A stretch of DNA of 55,844 nt from an uncultured Eubacterium sp. (GTDB taxonomy: Bacteria > Bacillota > Clostridia > Lachnospirales > Lachnospiraceae), in contig CAJUDA010000021.1 in NCBI GenBank assembly GCA_910584875.1, positions 1 to 55,844 on the forward strand. Direction: 5' to 3'. Below the pieces are notes generated by a model that did no database searches, was not told the DNA's origin, and saw only the letters and a program-made list of their open reading frames with translations. Position numbers and translations under genes: made by a program. Shown here one piece after another: positions 1-8,133 of this stretch. Position 1 is the first letter of the stretch; the number at the start of each line of letters is the position of its first letter.

Positions 1-52
<52 letters not shown>

Positions 53-56
53 TTTT

Positions 57-129
<73 letters not shown>

Positions 130-135
130 TAGTTT

Positions 136-208
136 GGGGCATTAGCTCAGGTGGTAGAGCACTTGACTTTTAATCAAGTTGTCCGGGGTTCGAGTCCCCG
201 ATGCCTCA
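136..208 (+). tRNA. tRNA-Lys (TTT)
   Basis: A complete 73-nt cloverleaf. The acceptor GGGGCAT (136-142) pairs with ATGCCTC (201-207), with one G-U pair. The anticodon loop is CTTTTAA with TTT, and the T loop is TTCGAGT. It is the last gene of this tRNA cluster and is directly followed by a terminator. Confidence 0.95.
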
Positions 209-215
209 TGTGACG

Positions 216-262
216 AAAAACCGTACAAATAGCGTAAAATCGCTTGTTTGTACGGTTTTTTG
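216..262 (+). terminator. Rho-independent terminator of tRNA cluster
   Basis: CCGTACAAA (221-229) pairs perfectly with TTTGTACGG (247-255), with an inner AGCG/CGCT pairing, followed by a run of T (256-261). It ends the tRNA transcription unit. Confidence 0.9.
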
Positions 263-391
263 TATGTGGGGATGTGTATGGATTTGTTAGTTGACAGAGA
301 GTTGTCAGAGCGCTTTTGGGGACGAAAGGTTGTCACCAAAATTGTAATATAAGACAAATTTATCACAAATCAAACAAGTGTTCGATATAGA

Positions 392-420
392 TTGACATTT
401 TTGTAAATAGACTATATAAT
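392..420 (+). promoter_or_regulatory. Sigma-A promoter for the Panacea-type gene
   Basis: A consensus TTGACA (392-397), a 17-bp spacer and a consensus TATAAT (415-420), about 24 bp before the start codon at 444. It is one of the strongest-looking promoters in the window, so the small locus downstream is probably constitutively transcribed unless repressed. Confidence 0.85.
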
Positions 421-443
421 TATATTAGAAAGGGGGTATTTAC

Positions 444-896
444 ATGAGAAGTGCTATTGAGATATCAAAATATGTTATTCAGTATTGTAAGAAGAAAAAC
501 TATGGAATCAGCAATTTGAAGTTACAAAAAATACTTTACTTTATACAGGCGGATTTTCTGGTCACGCTTGGCAGACCCTGTTTTCCAGAGAAGATATATG
601 CCTGGGATTTTGGACCTGTAGTGCCAGAAGTCTATCGTGAGTATAAAAGATTTGGAGCATCTGAAATTCCAGGAATGGTCTTTACATCAGACATAGATTT
701 TGATAAAAAGGAGATAAAGATTATAAATGATATGATTGATGATTGCGCAGTATATTCTGCGTCCACACTGGTTGATATAACACATAGCCAGGATCCATGG
801 AAAAATGCTTATTACAAAAAAGGGAAAAATACAGAAATTACAACAAAATCGATGAAAAAATTTTTTATGGAAGGCGAAAATGTAAATGAGATTTAG
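444..896 (+). CDS. Panacea-domain (SocA/DUF4065-like) protein, probable antitoxin
   Basis: A 150-aa soluble protein. Residues about 20-75 carry the features of the SocA/DUF4065 ('Panacea') family: an N-terminal NLKLQKILYFIQ helix, then a W-D-F-GPVVPEVYREY block (about 53-70). The family acts as antitoxins that neutralise many unrelated toxins by direct binding, and some members are proteolytic adaptors. GGGGG at 432-436 is a ribosome binding site 7 nt before ATG. The gene overlaps the next ORF by 11 bp, so the two are translationally coupled, which fits a toxin-antitoxin pair. The locus is AT-rich and sits directly after a tRNA cluster, consistent with acquisition by transfer. Domain assignment is fairly sure; antitoxin function is inferred from the family. 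Confidence 0.75.
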   Translation: MRSAIEISKYVIQYCKKKNYGISNLKLQKILYFIQADFLVTLGRPCFPEKIYAWDFGPVVPEVYREYKRFGASEIPGMVFTSDIDFDKKEIKIINDMIDDCAVYSASTLVDITHSQDPWKNAYYKKGKNTEITTKSMKKFFMEGENVNEI

Positions 897-1176
897 TAAA
901 GGGTATGATGCTGATAAAGAAAAAGACACCGGGTTAGACAAAATGTCAATGGAAATGGAGTCTTTATTTAAGTTATTTTTGGAAAATAATAATAAATTTA
1001 ACCCTAATAAGTCTTTTTCTGTATTAAAAAAATATTTCAAAAAGTATGAAAGAATAATATATGCACCAATAAGCAATTTCATTTTTATGGATATTGATAG
1101 GATAGAAGACGACGAAACTGAACTTTGCTTCAAAAAAAGGAAGCTTTTTGGTCAGATACCCGGTTATATGGTTTAG
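886..1176 (+). CDS. Unknown protein overlapping the Panacea gene; possible N-terminal half of a toxin
   Basis: A 96-aa Lys/Glu/Asn-rich soluble protein with no recognised domain. It starts inside the last codons of the Panacea gene, so translation is probably coupled. Its last 10 or so residues run over a 28-bp overlap with the next frame, which encodes a two-helix membrane protein. A +1 shift at the seven-A tract (1132-1138) or the five-T tract (1145-1149) would join the two into one protein of roughly 165 residues with a soluble head and a membrane tail. Whether this is a frameshifted gene, slippage, or two overlapping genes cannot be decided here. By position it is the toxin candidate. Confidence 0.45.
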   Translation: MRFSKGYDADKEKDTGLDKMSMEMESLFKLFLENNNKFNPNKSFSVLKKYFKKYERIIYAPISNFIFMDIDRIEDDETELCFKKRKLFGQIPGYMV

Positions 1177-1393
1177 TAACTGGATTTTAATAACGATATT
1201 TGTGATTTCTTCATGGCTATATTTTTGTGATCAGATTGGAATCATGGAGATCATGATCCGATTTATTTATAATAGACCATATCTGGTGTTTGTATCAATA
1301 TTTGTTCTAATATCTATAGCATCCATTATTTTAATTGTATTATTGTTAAAGAAATACAAAAGAAGTAGAGGTATTCAACAATATTATGAATAA
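1148..1393 (+). CDS. Small two-helix membrane protein, possible toxin or its C-terminal half
   Basis: An 81-aa ORF starting at TTG with an AGGAAG ribosome binding site just upstream (1138-1143). Two hydrophobic segments (about residues 8-26 and 45-66) are separated by a short loop and followed by a basic tail (KKYKRSR). Small membrane proteins are known as toxin partners of Panacea antitoxins. It may instead be the C-terminal part of the preceding ORF after a +1 frameshift. No family is recognised. Confidence 0.45.
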   Translation: MVRYPVIWFSNWILITIFVISSWLYFCDQIGIMEIMIRFIYNRPYLVFVSIFVLISIASIILIVLLLKKYKRSRGIQQYYE

Positions 1394-1427
1394 GGCGATG
1401 ATAAAGATAAATAGAGATACCGTCGGT

Positions 1428-1475
1428 AAAAAAAGCGGCAGAGAAGGATTGACTGGTTCTCTGCCACTTTTTTTG
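1428..1475. terminator. Bidirectional terminator between convergent units
   Basis: GGCAGAGAA (1437-1445) pairs with TTCTCTGCC (1457-1465). There is a T run on the plus strand (1468-1474) and an A run before the stem (1428-1434) that serves as a T run for the minus strand. Confidence 0.85.
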
Positions 1476-1493
1476 ATATACAGAATAATTCCT

Positions 1494-2609
1494 CTAACAC
1501 GGTATCAACTCATATTCATCTGTGCCAAGACCAATTTTCTTTGCGTGGGCAAGGCAGGATTTCCATTCGGTATCAGGGTGCGTCATATAAAAATGATCAT
1601 GATTTTCTTCATTTCCATATTTTTTGAGATTCTTTTCTAATTCACTTTCTTCGATTGGCTCCATCTGGTTGCAAAGATCGGCGCAGGCCTGGTCCAGTGC
1701 AACCGGGTCAAAAGATGCCAGCATTCCCACGTCCGGGATAATCGGAATATCGTTTTCAGCATGACAATCACAATTTGGTGATACATCGCAGATCAGGGAA
1801 ATATGGAAACAGGGACGGTCTTTGCATACAGCAAGACTGTATTCTGCCATTTTATAATTCAGCATGGCGATCGAGTCACTGAACCGTGCCTTGATCGTAT
1901 CTTTTGGACAGACAGCAAGGCATCGCCCGCAGCCGACACATTTGTCCTGGTCTATAGTTGCTTTGCCATCTTTGATGACAGGTGCGTCGTGGGCACAGAT
2001 TTTGACGCAGGCACCACATCCGATACATTTATTTCCTACTTTGGGTTTACCGTCGCAGTGCTGTTCCATTTTTCCAGCCCGGGAGCCGCAGCCCATGCCG
2101 ATATTTTTCAGGGTTCCACCAAAACCTGCCATTTCATGTCCTTTAAAATGAGTCAGGGAAATAAAAACATCCGCATCCATGATGGCATGTCCGATCTTTG
2201 CCTCTTTGATATATTCTCCATCGATTGGAACGATCGTTTCATCTGTTCCCTTCAGACCATCCCCGATCAGTACATGGCACCCGGTCTGGTAAGGGGAAAA
2301 ACCGTTGAGATATGCTGTCTCCAGATGATCCAGGGCATTTTTGCGGCTGCCTACATACAAGGTATTGCAATCAGTGAGAAAAGGCCTGCCGCCCAGTTCC
2401 TTTACATAATCAGCAACGACCCTGGCGTAGTTGGGACGCAGGAAAGCAAGATTACCGTATTCGCCAAAATGTATTTTGATAGCGGTATATTTATCGGTAA
2501 AATCAATGTTTTCAAATCCGGCTGTTTTTATCAGACGGTGAAGTTTATCTAACAGGTTTTCATGAGGTGTGGCTTTAAATGATGTAAAGTATACGTTTGA
2601 TTTTTCCAT
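1494..2609 (-). CDS. DUF362 domain protein with two 4Fe-4S clusters
   Basis: A 371-aa cytoplasmic iron-sulfur protein. The N-terminal 185 residues form the DUF362 domain, including VFISLTHFKGHEMAGFGG and the GGTLKNIGMGC motif. Residues about 190-235 hold two ferredoxin motifs, CIGCGACVKIC and CVGCGRCLAVCP, each C-x2-C-x2-C-x3-C. DUF362-ferredoxin proteins are widespread in anaerobes; their reaction is unknown, though an electron-transfer role is likely. The length is usual for the family. It stands alone, convergent with the upstream small genes and divergent from the LytTR locus. The ORF read antisense at 1803-2552 is a shadow. Confidence 0.9.
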   Translation of the reverse strand: MEKSNVYFTSFKATPHENLLDKLHRLIKTAGFENIDFTDKYTAIKIHFGEYGNLAFLRPNYARVVADYVKELGGRPFLTDCNTLYVGSRKNALDHLETAYLNGFSPYQTGCHVLIGDGLKGTDETIVPIDGEYIKEAKIGHAIMDADVFISLTHFKGHEMAGFGGTLKNIGMGCGSRAGKMEQHCDGKPKVGNKCIGCGACVKICAHDAPVIKDGKATIDQDKCVGCGRCLAVCPKDTIKARFSDSIAMLNYKMAEYSLAVCKDRPCFHISLICDVSPNCDCHAENDIPIIPDVGMLASFDPVALDQACADLCNQMEPIEESELEKNLKKYGNEENHDHFYMTHPDTEWKSCLAHAKKIGLGTDEYELIPC

Positions 2610-2697
2610 AACTGATTTCTCCCTTTTTTCTTATATTATAAGTTTCATCCAGCGTTTCGTCAAGAACGTCAAGAAAATAAGTGTTGGAACAGTTTTT

Positions 2698-2760
2698 GTG
2701 ACATTTCAGGTGGCATTCGTGACATTTCATCGAAAATCAGATGAATGACGCCGATATAAA
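2698..2760 (+). promoter_or_regulatory. Candidate LytTR-type operator and promoter
   Basis: The 11-bp sequence GTGACATTTCA occurs twice, at 2698-2708 and 2719-2729, in the same orientation and exactly 21 bp apart, i.e. two helical turns. A TATAAA (2755-2760) follows, and no good -35 lies at the right distance, as in activator-dependent promoters. LytTR regulators bind pairs of direct repeats with about this period. A LytTR regulator is encoded in the operon downstream. The half-site does not clearly match a published consensus, so the link is inferred. Confidence 0.5.
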
Positions 2761-2781
2761 AAAGAAAAGAAAGAAGGGATC

Positions 2782-3681
2782 ATGATGATCGATTTAGCAA
2801 TACAGACGGCATATCAGCTGGGACTCTATGGCAGTTCTGCGAGACAGAAAGCATCTGGGACAGCGGCATCGGAAGATGATTTTCTGGATGTTGCGGCATC
2901 AAAATGTAAAGAAGCCGCACGGGAGGTGTCGAAATCTGAAAAAATCACGACGGAGAGTCTGCTGAGGGCAAAGTATCCAAACCTTGTCTATAATGTATGT
3001 GATGCCAGTAGCAGTTACTGGCGGACGAGAAATGATTATCCACATTATCTGCTGTATCAGCAGGATCTGGATCCGGCAGAATTGGAAAACTGGAAACCGA
3101 CGGGACCAAATCCGGCATACGCGGATGCAAAAGAAATTTGGGCGCTTGGTAATGTGCCGCCGGGAAGCAGGGCAGTGGTGATCCATCCCAGGGCACAGGA
3201 ACGCATCGAGCAGGATCCGGAATTTGCAAAAGAGGTGGCGGAACGCATCGAGGCATGGTACACGTTTGACCTGCTGCGGAATGAGGCGATCATGCCGGGT
3301 TGTTCGATGGAGCTTTCCCAGTGTGTGGCGATCGGTGAGGATGGGAGCATTGTAAACGTGGTGACATCCGGTCAGCCGAAGCTTACTTATTCAGGAGATC
3401 CTGATGATGGGGAGAAAGAAGATTTCTGGGAAAAGAGGGCCCGCCGCCAGACCTTATATATACGGCGCTGGCAGGAAAAACAGATCGCACACAGCAGGGA
3501 AATATCAAGGCAGTTTACCGCGGATGCTTCGGCACAGGCGGCAAGGTCCAAGCTGGCAAAAATGATGGAGGGAGACAGTCTGAAAAAGGCATTGGGAGAT
3601 ACGATAGCTGGTGTTTCCACCGAATCGGTTCTTGCGGATACGAGAGCGCTGGTGTGGGGATCGTCTGCGCTGCCGATATAA
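2782..3681 (+). CDS. Uncharacterised protein of the LytTR locus (paralog of 5861-6541)
   Basis: A 299-aa cytoplasmic protein without signal peptide or membrane segment. The mid region (about 130-165) reads AVVIHPRAQERIEQDPEFAK, a pattern (V-I-P, then K/R-I-x-x-DPE) seen in DUF6033-like Lachnospiraceae proteins; that family name is from memory and tentative. The 210-240 segment contains EDFWEKRARR. Both blocks recur in weaker form in the product of 5861-6541. The C terminus is Ala/Lys-rich and probably helical. ATG ATG gives two possible starts (2782 or 2785) after AAGAAGGG. It is the first gene of the operon controlled by the repeat promoter, 19 bp before the response regulator. Its function is unknown; it could be a target or an accessory of the two-component system. 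Confidence 0.75.
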   Translation: MMIDLAIQTAYQLGLYGSSARQKASGTAASEDDFLDVAASKCKEAAREVSKSEKITTESLLRAKYPNLVYNVCDASSSYWRTRNDYPHYLLYQQDLDPAELENWKPTGPNPAYADAKEIWALGNVPPGSRAVVIHPRAQERIEQDPEFAKEVAERIEAWYTFDLLRNEAIMPGCSMELSQCVAIGEDGSIVNVVTSGQPKLTYSGDPDDGEKEDFWEKRARRQTLYIRRWQEKQIAHSREISRQFTADASAQAARSKLAKMMEGDSLKKALGDTIAGVSTESVLADTRALVWGSSALPI

Positions 3682-3700
3682 TAGACAGAGGTGAGCGCGT

Positions 3701-4411
3701 GTGCATATTGCGATTTGTGATGATGAGAGACAGATACGGGAAGAACTGCAGACAATGATCAAAAGACGGCAGCCGGATTGTGAGACAGCAGTCTTTGCAT
3801 CTGGTGATGAACTTCTGGAGAGCGGATTTTCCTGTGACATTTTGTTTCTGGATATACAGATGGAAGGACTGGACGGGATCAGGACTGCGCGTGAGATACG
3901 AAAGAGGCAGGAAGATGTGATCCTGATCTTCATCACGGCAGTCCGGGAGTATGTGTTTGATGCATTTGATGTTTCGGCATTCCATTATCTGCTCAAACCT
4001 TTGTCAGCCGGGAAGCTGGCAGAGGTGCTGGAGCGGGCAGTCAGAGAGGTAAAAAAGAAGGAAAAGGATTGCGCAAAGAAGCTGTTGATCCATACCCGGA
4101 CCCGCAATCTGATGATCCCGGTGAAAGATATTTACTATATCGAGAGCCTGCGCCGGAAGGCAGGAATCCACACTATGAAAGAGATCATCGAAATCTATGC
4201 CACGATGAGCGAGCTGGAAGAACAGCTGGGAAAGTCTTTTTATCGATGCCACCGGGGGTATCTCGTAAACATGGCATATATCACAGAATATCAAAGTGAT
4301 CAGATCCGGCTCTGTACGGGTGAGAGTATATATATGTCGAAAGATAAATATCAAGATTTTGTAAAAGCCTATATGCATTATCTTCGGGAAGGGGGAACAT
4401 CCTGTGTATGA
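3701..4411 (+). CDS. LytTR-family response regulator (AgrA-like)
   Basis: A 236-aa transcription factor. Residues 1-115 form a receiver domain with acidic pair D7-D8, phosphoacceptor D51 in LFLDIQMEG, and K99 in LLKP. Residues about 130-232 form a LytTR DNA-binding domain (IYYIESLRRKAGIH...CHRGYLVN). The start is GTG at 3701, preceded by AGAGGTGAG. Phosphorylation by the kinase encoded next (8-bp overlap) should drive binding to paired direct repeats; a candidate site lies at 2698-2729. Such AgrA/VirR-type regulators commonly govern quorum-sensing, bacteriocin or surface-protein genes. No recognisable pheromone gene or AgrB-like protease lies beside it. Confidence 0.93.
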   Translation: MHIAICDDERQIREELQTMIKRRQPDCETAVFASGDELLESGFSCDILFLDIQMEGLDGIRTAREIRKRQEDVILIFITAVREYVFDAFDVSAFHYLLKPLSAGKLAEVLERAVREVKKKEKDCAKKLLIHTRTRNLMIPVKDIYYIESLRRKAGIHTMKEIIEIYATMSELEEQLGKSFYRCHRGYLVNMAYITEYQSDQIRLCTGESIYMSKDKYQDFVKAYMHYLREGGTSCV

Positions 4412-5864
4412 TCTTCTGGGTTTCCTGACAGAGATATTGCTGGTCATGTGCCAGGGTTACTATCTGCAGTGGTTTTATGGAAAGTTTATGGAATCGAGAT
4501 TTGTCAGATATAAAAGAAGCCGTTTTCTCATAATGATAATCTGGATCGTGGCGCGTCTTGCCCTCAGCTATTTCTGGAAGACGGGCTATGATACAGTGGA
4601 GATGGAGGGGAAATGGATCGTTACCATGGCAGTTTTGCTGTTGGCGACCTTTTGGCTCTATAAAACAGACCGCAAACGCAAATGGTACTTTTCAGTCACT
4701 TTTTTCGCTGTAAGCGAGATCAGTTTTCTTATGGCACATATGATGTTGGAGCTGGGACAGGTAATCTTTCCTTTCCTGAGCTGGTGCCTGATGGAAGGTC
4801 ACATTTCATCTGTTGATATTTTCATGACATTGACCCAGATCAGTGTCAGTTTTCTGCAGCTTCTTCTGCTTACGGTTTATGTATTTCTGCTGCGGTCTGG
4901 CCTGCGAAGTATTGTCAGGGCATACAGAGAAAAGGAATATGAGATACATCGGACCGAACTGGCATTTATCCTCACGCCGGGTCTGGCGGGAATCCTCATC
5001 TGTAATCTGCTGCGGCTGCTGATGATCACAGTGGAAGATAAAATTCCCACGACTCTGTATGAAAAATATCCGGGTATGCTTCTGCTTGTCCCGGCAATCC
5101 TTGTTTTGTCCTTTCTATCCATCCGTTACGGGGTAAAAGTGTATCAGGATATGATTATCCTGAACCGTGAAAAGAGCAGCCGCATCATCCTGGAGAGGCA
5201 GATGGGGAACATTCAGGAGCATATCGGGGAGATGGAGCGTGTATATACAAATATGCGCAGTATCAGGCATGATATGAAAAATCATCTTGCCGTGCTGACA
5301 AGGCTGGCAGATCAGGATAGTAAGGGAGAGAATACAGAGATCAAAGAGTATCTGGCAGAGGTGGAACAGACGATGGAGGAGCTTGAGCTGCGGTTTCATA
5401 CAGGAAGTACAGTTGCAGATACGATTCTGACGATGAAGTATCATGAGGCGGTCCGTCAGCTGCCAGATCTGGAGATAGAGACAGAACAGCTGGTATTTCC
5501 CAAAGAGCTGCAGATACCGAATTATGATCTGGCAGTGATCCTCTGCAATGCCATCGACAATGCCACGGAGGCATGTTTCAGACAAAAGGACCAGGGAGGC
5601 CGTTCCTGGATTAAATTGAGTTCTATGGTAAGAGGAAAGATGTTTATCATGGAAATAAGCAACAGTTTTGACGGACAGCTCCGGATGGGGAGCCATGGAG
5701 AATTTCCCCAGACAGAGAAAGAGGACAGGGAAGCTCACGGTATGGGGCTGTACAATATAAAAAATGCGGTACAAAAGTATGACGGAGCGGTGGACTGGAT
5801 GGCAGAAGATCAGACATTTATCCTGACAGTGATGGTAAAAAATGAAAGGAAGTGTGAGGAATGA
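4404..5864 (+). CDS. GHKL sensor histidine kinase (AgrC-like)
   Basis: A 486-aa membrane kinase with about six hydrophobic segments in residues 1-245 and a linker helix at 250-285. The dimerisation motif SIRHDMKNH contains the probable phosphoaccepting H289. The N box is at CNAIDNATEA (381-390), and the G-box HGMGLYNI lies near 445. This is the HPK10/GHKL architecture of AgrC-type peptide sensors, which lack a separate periplasmic domain. The GTG start overlaps the regulator stop by 8 bp, and the stop overlaps the next ATG (ATGA). It should respond to an extracellular or membrane signal and phosphorylate the LytTR regulator; the signal is unknown. Confidence 0.92.
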   Translation: MYDLLGFLTEILLVMCQGYYLQWFYGKFMESRFVRYKRSRFLIMIIWIVARLALSYFWKTGYDTVEMEGKWIVTMAVLLLATFWLYKTDRKRKWYFSVTFFAVSEISFLMAHMMLELGQVIFPFLSWCLMEGHISSVDIFMTLTQISVSFLQLLLLTVYVFLLRSGLRSIVRAYREKEYEIHRTELAFILTPGLAGILICNLLRLLMITVEDKIPTTLYEKYPGMLLLVPAILVLSFLSIRYGVKVYQDMIILNREKSSRIILERQMGNIQEHIGEMERVYTNMRSIRHDMKNHLAVLTRLADQDSKGENTEIKEYLAEVEQTMEELELRFHTGSTVADTILTMKYHEAVRQLPDLEIETEQLVFPKELQIPNYDLAVILCNAIDNATEACFRQKDQGGRSWIKLSSMVRGKMFIMEISNSFDGQLRMGSHGEFPQTEKEDREAHGMGLYNIKNAVQKYDGAVDWMAEDQTFILTVMVKNERKCEE

Positions 5865-6541
5865 TATTAAACAATGAGTTTTTGACTGAGCCCACGATAA
5901 AGACATATGGCAAATACAGAAAAACGACACAACCACAGGAACCAATACAGGCATCAGGAAGCTTCCTGGATGAGGTATCGCTGCAACAGTACAAACAGTA
6001 TATCTATGATAAGATATCGCAGATCCCGGTTCATCCGTCACAGCGCCTGAATTCGATAGCGGTCCATATATCGGACAGTGGTTTTGAAGCGATGAAAAAT
6101 GATCCGGAATATGAAAAATGGGTGCTGGATACCCTGACCTATAATTTTGGATTTCATGATCCATGGGCGAATCTGTGCGGCGGCTCTTATGCAGTACATA
6201 CCTTTGGAGCCACGAAAGAGGAATATCATGGTGAGGGCTGGTTTAAGGGCTATCAGGGCGGCAGAGGCCAGACTTTGTATGATGAGAAAGCGGAAGATAG
6301 TTTCTGGGAGAGGCGGCTGCGGCACAAAAAGCTGATGAAAGAACAGAGGGAGCGCTGGCGGGAGAAAAAGTGGATGGAGGATCAGAGGCTGCAGAAAATG
6401 TATGAGCAGGAAATGATAAACCGCAGTCTGGAAGAGCGGTGCCGGATCGCTGGTAAAGATTACTATGCCAGGGAACCCCGGCTGCCTGTTTTCACTACCT
6501 CCTTTCAGACCAGTCAGCTGATCGATATGTTATTATCCTGA
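5861..6541 (+). CDS. Uncharacterised protein, second paralog of the LytTR locus
   Basis: A 226-aa cytoplasmic protein. Residues about 60-90 read SIAVHISDSGFEAMKNDPEYEK, matching the layout of the VIHP...IEQDPEFAK block in the first gene. Residues about 147-165 carry EDSFWERRLRHKK, matching EDFWEKRARR. The section between them is unrelated (tryptophan/glycine-rich: GGSYAVHTFGATKEEYHGEGW). The C-terminal third is a highly charged helix. The start overlaps the kinase stop by 4 bp, so it belongs to the same operon. Having a gene of the same family at both ends of a two-component operon suggests both proteins act with it. No biochemical function can be assigned. Confidence 0.75.
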   Translation: MILNNEFLTEPTIKTYGKYRKTTQPQEPIQASGSFLDEVSLQQYKQYIYDKISQIPVHPSQRLNSIAVHISDSGFEAMKNDPEYEKWVLDTLTYNFGFHDPWANLCGGSYAVHTFGATKEEYHGEGWFKGYQGGRGQTLYDEKAEDSFWERRLRHKKLMKEQRERWREKKWMEDQRLQKMYEQEMINRSLEERCRIAGKDYYAREPRLPVFTTSFQTSQLIDMLLS

Positions 6542-6581
6542 TAGCACAATGGCGCCAATGATGTCTGAAATTCCTGATTTC

Positions 6582-6610
6582 TTGCGGTTCTTCCGTTTTT
6601 ATGTTATGAT
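6582..6610 (+). promoter_or_regulatory. Promoter of citrate synthase
   Basis: TTGCGG (6582-6587), a 17-bp spacer and TATGAT (6605-6610), about 35 bp before the start codon, with AGAAGGAGGG as ribosome binding site. A transcript from here would carry citrate synthase alone, up to the terminator at 8044. Confidence 0.6.
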
Positions 6611-6644
6611 ATAACACAAAAACAGCAGAAGGAGGGATTCAGAG

Positions 6645-7985
6645 ATGAGACAGTTATTAAATGAATATGCTGAAAAACAGGAACAGATTTGTCGGAAAAA
6701 CGATCATATCGATCCGGCTCTTTATGATGAATATAATGTAAATCTTGGTCTGCGGGATCAGAACGGTAAAGGAGTTCTGACGGGGCTTACAAATATTTCA
6801 CGAATCATTGGCTCAAAAACAGAAAATGGTAAACAGGTGCCCTGCGAAGGGGAATTGTGGTACCGAGGGTATCCGGTGGGCAGCCTGATCCGCTCTCTTG
6901 GCAGGGAAAAGCTGGGATTTGAGAGGGTGGCGTATCTGCTTTTGATGGGGGAAATGCCATCAGAAGAGGAAGAGAAGGAATTTTCTGACTGGATTGGCAG
7001 GTGCCGCCGTCTTCCGACGAATTTTACAAGAGATGTGATCATGAAGGCGCCGACAGAGGATATCATGAACACGATCACGCGAAGTATTCTGACCCTTGCT
7101 TCCTATGATCCGAAGGCAAAGGATACCAGCATTCCCAATTCACTGCGTCATAGCATCCAGCTGATCAGCGAATTTCCGCTGCTGGCAGTGTATGCCTATC
7201 ACGCATACAATCATTATGAAATGGGCGGCAGTATGTTTATTCACAATCCTGACCCGGAACTTTCCACCGCAGAAAACCTTCTGCTTATGCTCCGTCCGGA
7301 CCAGAACTATTCGGATATTGAGGCGAAGGTACTGGACACGGCGCTGATCCTCCACATGGAGCATGGCGGCGGCAACAATTCGACGTTTACGACGAGGGTG
7401 GTCACTTCGTCCGGCTCGGACACTTATTCTACCATTGCGGCAGCGATGTCTTCCCTGAAGGGTCCGAAGCATGGCGGCGCCAATATCAAGGTAATGGAGA
7501 TGATGAGCGACATCAAGGAACATGTGCCGGATTACAGCGACAAGGAAAAATTGCGTGATTATCTGTCGAAGATCCTGGAGAAACAGGCATTTGACGGATC
7601 CGGGCTGATCTATGGCATGGGGCATGCGGTGTATTCGCTGTCCGATCCAAGAGAGCGTATATTTAAAGAATATGTGAAACGGCTTTCTGTAGCGAAGGGC
7701 AGAGAGGCGGATATGGTACTGTACCAGAATGTCGAGGATACAGCGATCGAACTGATCTGTGAGAAACGCCGTATTTATAAGGGCGTCAGTCCCAATATTG
7801 ATTTCTATAGCGGTTTTGTCTATGAGATGCTGGGAATCCCGAAAGAGCTGTATACCGCTATGTTTGCTGTGGCGCGTATCGTAGGATGGAGTGCACACCG
7901 GCTGGAGGAACTGATCTGTATGAATAAGATCATCCGTCCGGCATATAAGAGTGTGATGGCGGAGAGGGAAATCCCCGTTGATTGA
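6645..7985 (+). CDS. gltA: Citrate synthase
   Basis: A 446-aa enzyme that condenses oxaloacetate and acetyl-CoA to citrate. The catalytic triad is visible as H276 (GPKHGGAN), H327 (GMGHAVY) and D386 (NIDFYSG). The substrate-binding HMEHGGGNNS block lies at 237-246 and DPRERI at 334-339. It is of the longer, Firmicute/citrate-2-methylcitrate type. It is monocistronic here, with its own promoter and a strong terminator. In anaerobes of this kind it probably feeds glutamate synthesis through a partial TCA pathway; no aconitase or isocitrate dehydrogenase gene is next to it. A 2-methylcitrate synthase role is less likely because no prp genes are present. Confidence 0.93.
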   Translation: MRQLLNEYAEKQEQICRKNDHIDPALYDEYNVNLGLRDQNGKGVLTGLTNISRIIGSKTENGKQVPCEGELWYRGYPVGSLIRSLGREKLGFERVAYLLLMGEMPSEEEEKEFSDWIGRCRRLPTNFTRDVIMKAPTEDIMNTITRSILTLASYDPKAKDTSIPNSLRHSIQLISEFPLLAVYAYHAYNHYEMGGSMFIHNPDPELSTAENLLLMLRPDQNYSDIEAKVLDTALILHMEHGGGNNSTFTTRVVTSSGSDTYSTIAAAMSSLKGPKHGGANIKVMEMMSDIKEHVPDYSDKEKLRDYLSKILEKQAFDGSGLIYGMGHAVYSLSDPRERIFKEYVKRLSVAKGREADMVLYQNVEDTAIELICEKRRIYKGVSPNIDFYSGFVYEMLGIPKELYTAMFAVARIVGWSAHRLEELICMNKIIRPAYKSVMAEREIPVD

Positions 7986-8043
7986 CGGCGGTATTGCGTA
8001 GGCATCGTGGTATAGAAAATAGAAAAGATTTTGATTTTGCAGA

Positions 8044-8077
8044 AGTCCTATTGTAGAAATACAGTAGGGCTTTTTTC
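8044..8077 (+). terminator. Terminator of citrate synthase
   Basis: AGTCCTATTGT (8044-8054) pairs with ACAGTAGGGCT (8061-8071), with three G-U pairs and a 6-nt loop, followed by a T run. Confidence 0.85.
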
Positions 8078-8133
8078 TTTGCATGATAGGAAAGCTTGCC
8101 CGGCAGAAAAATCTTTACGAGGGAGGAATACAA

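Noticed and set aside
886..1393. Programmed -1 frameshift joining the two ORFs after the Panacea gene
   Set aside because: The second frame is +1 relative to the first, and the A7 run is not in a proper slippery-heptamer phase. A simple indel, transcript slippage, or two overlapping genes are likelier.
1803..2552. A 249-aa plus-strand ORF opposite the DUF362 gene
   Set aside because: It is antisense to a well-supported iron-sulfur protein, has no ribosome binding site and its translation resembles no protein.
7140..8084. A 314-aa minus-strand ORF opposite citrate synthase
   Set aside because: It is a shadow frame of a conserved enzyme with a complete catalytic triad, and its composition (His/Arg/Cys-rich) is not protein-like.
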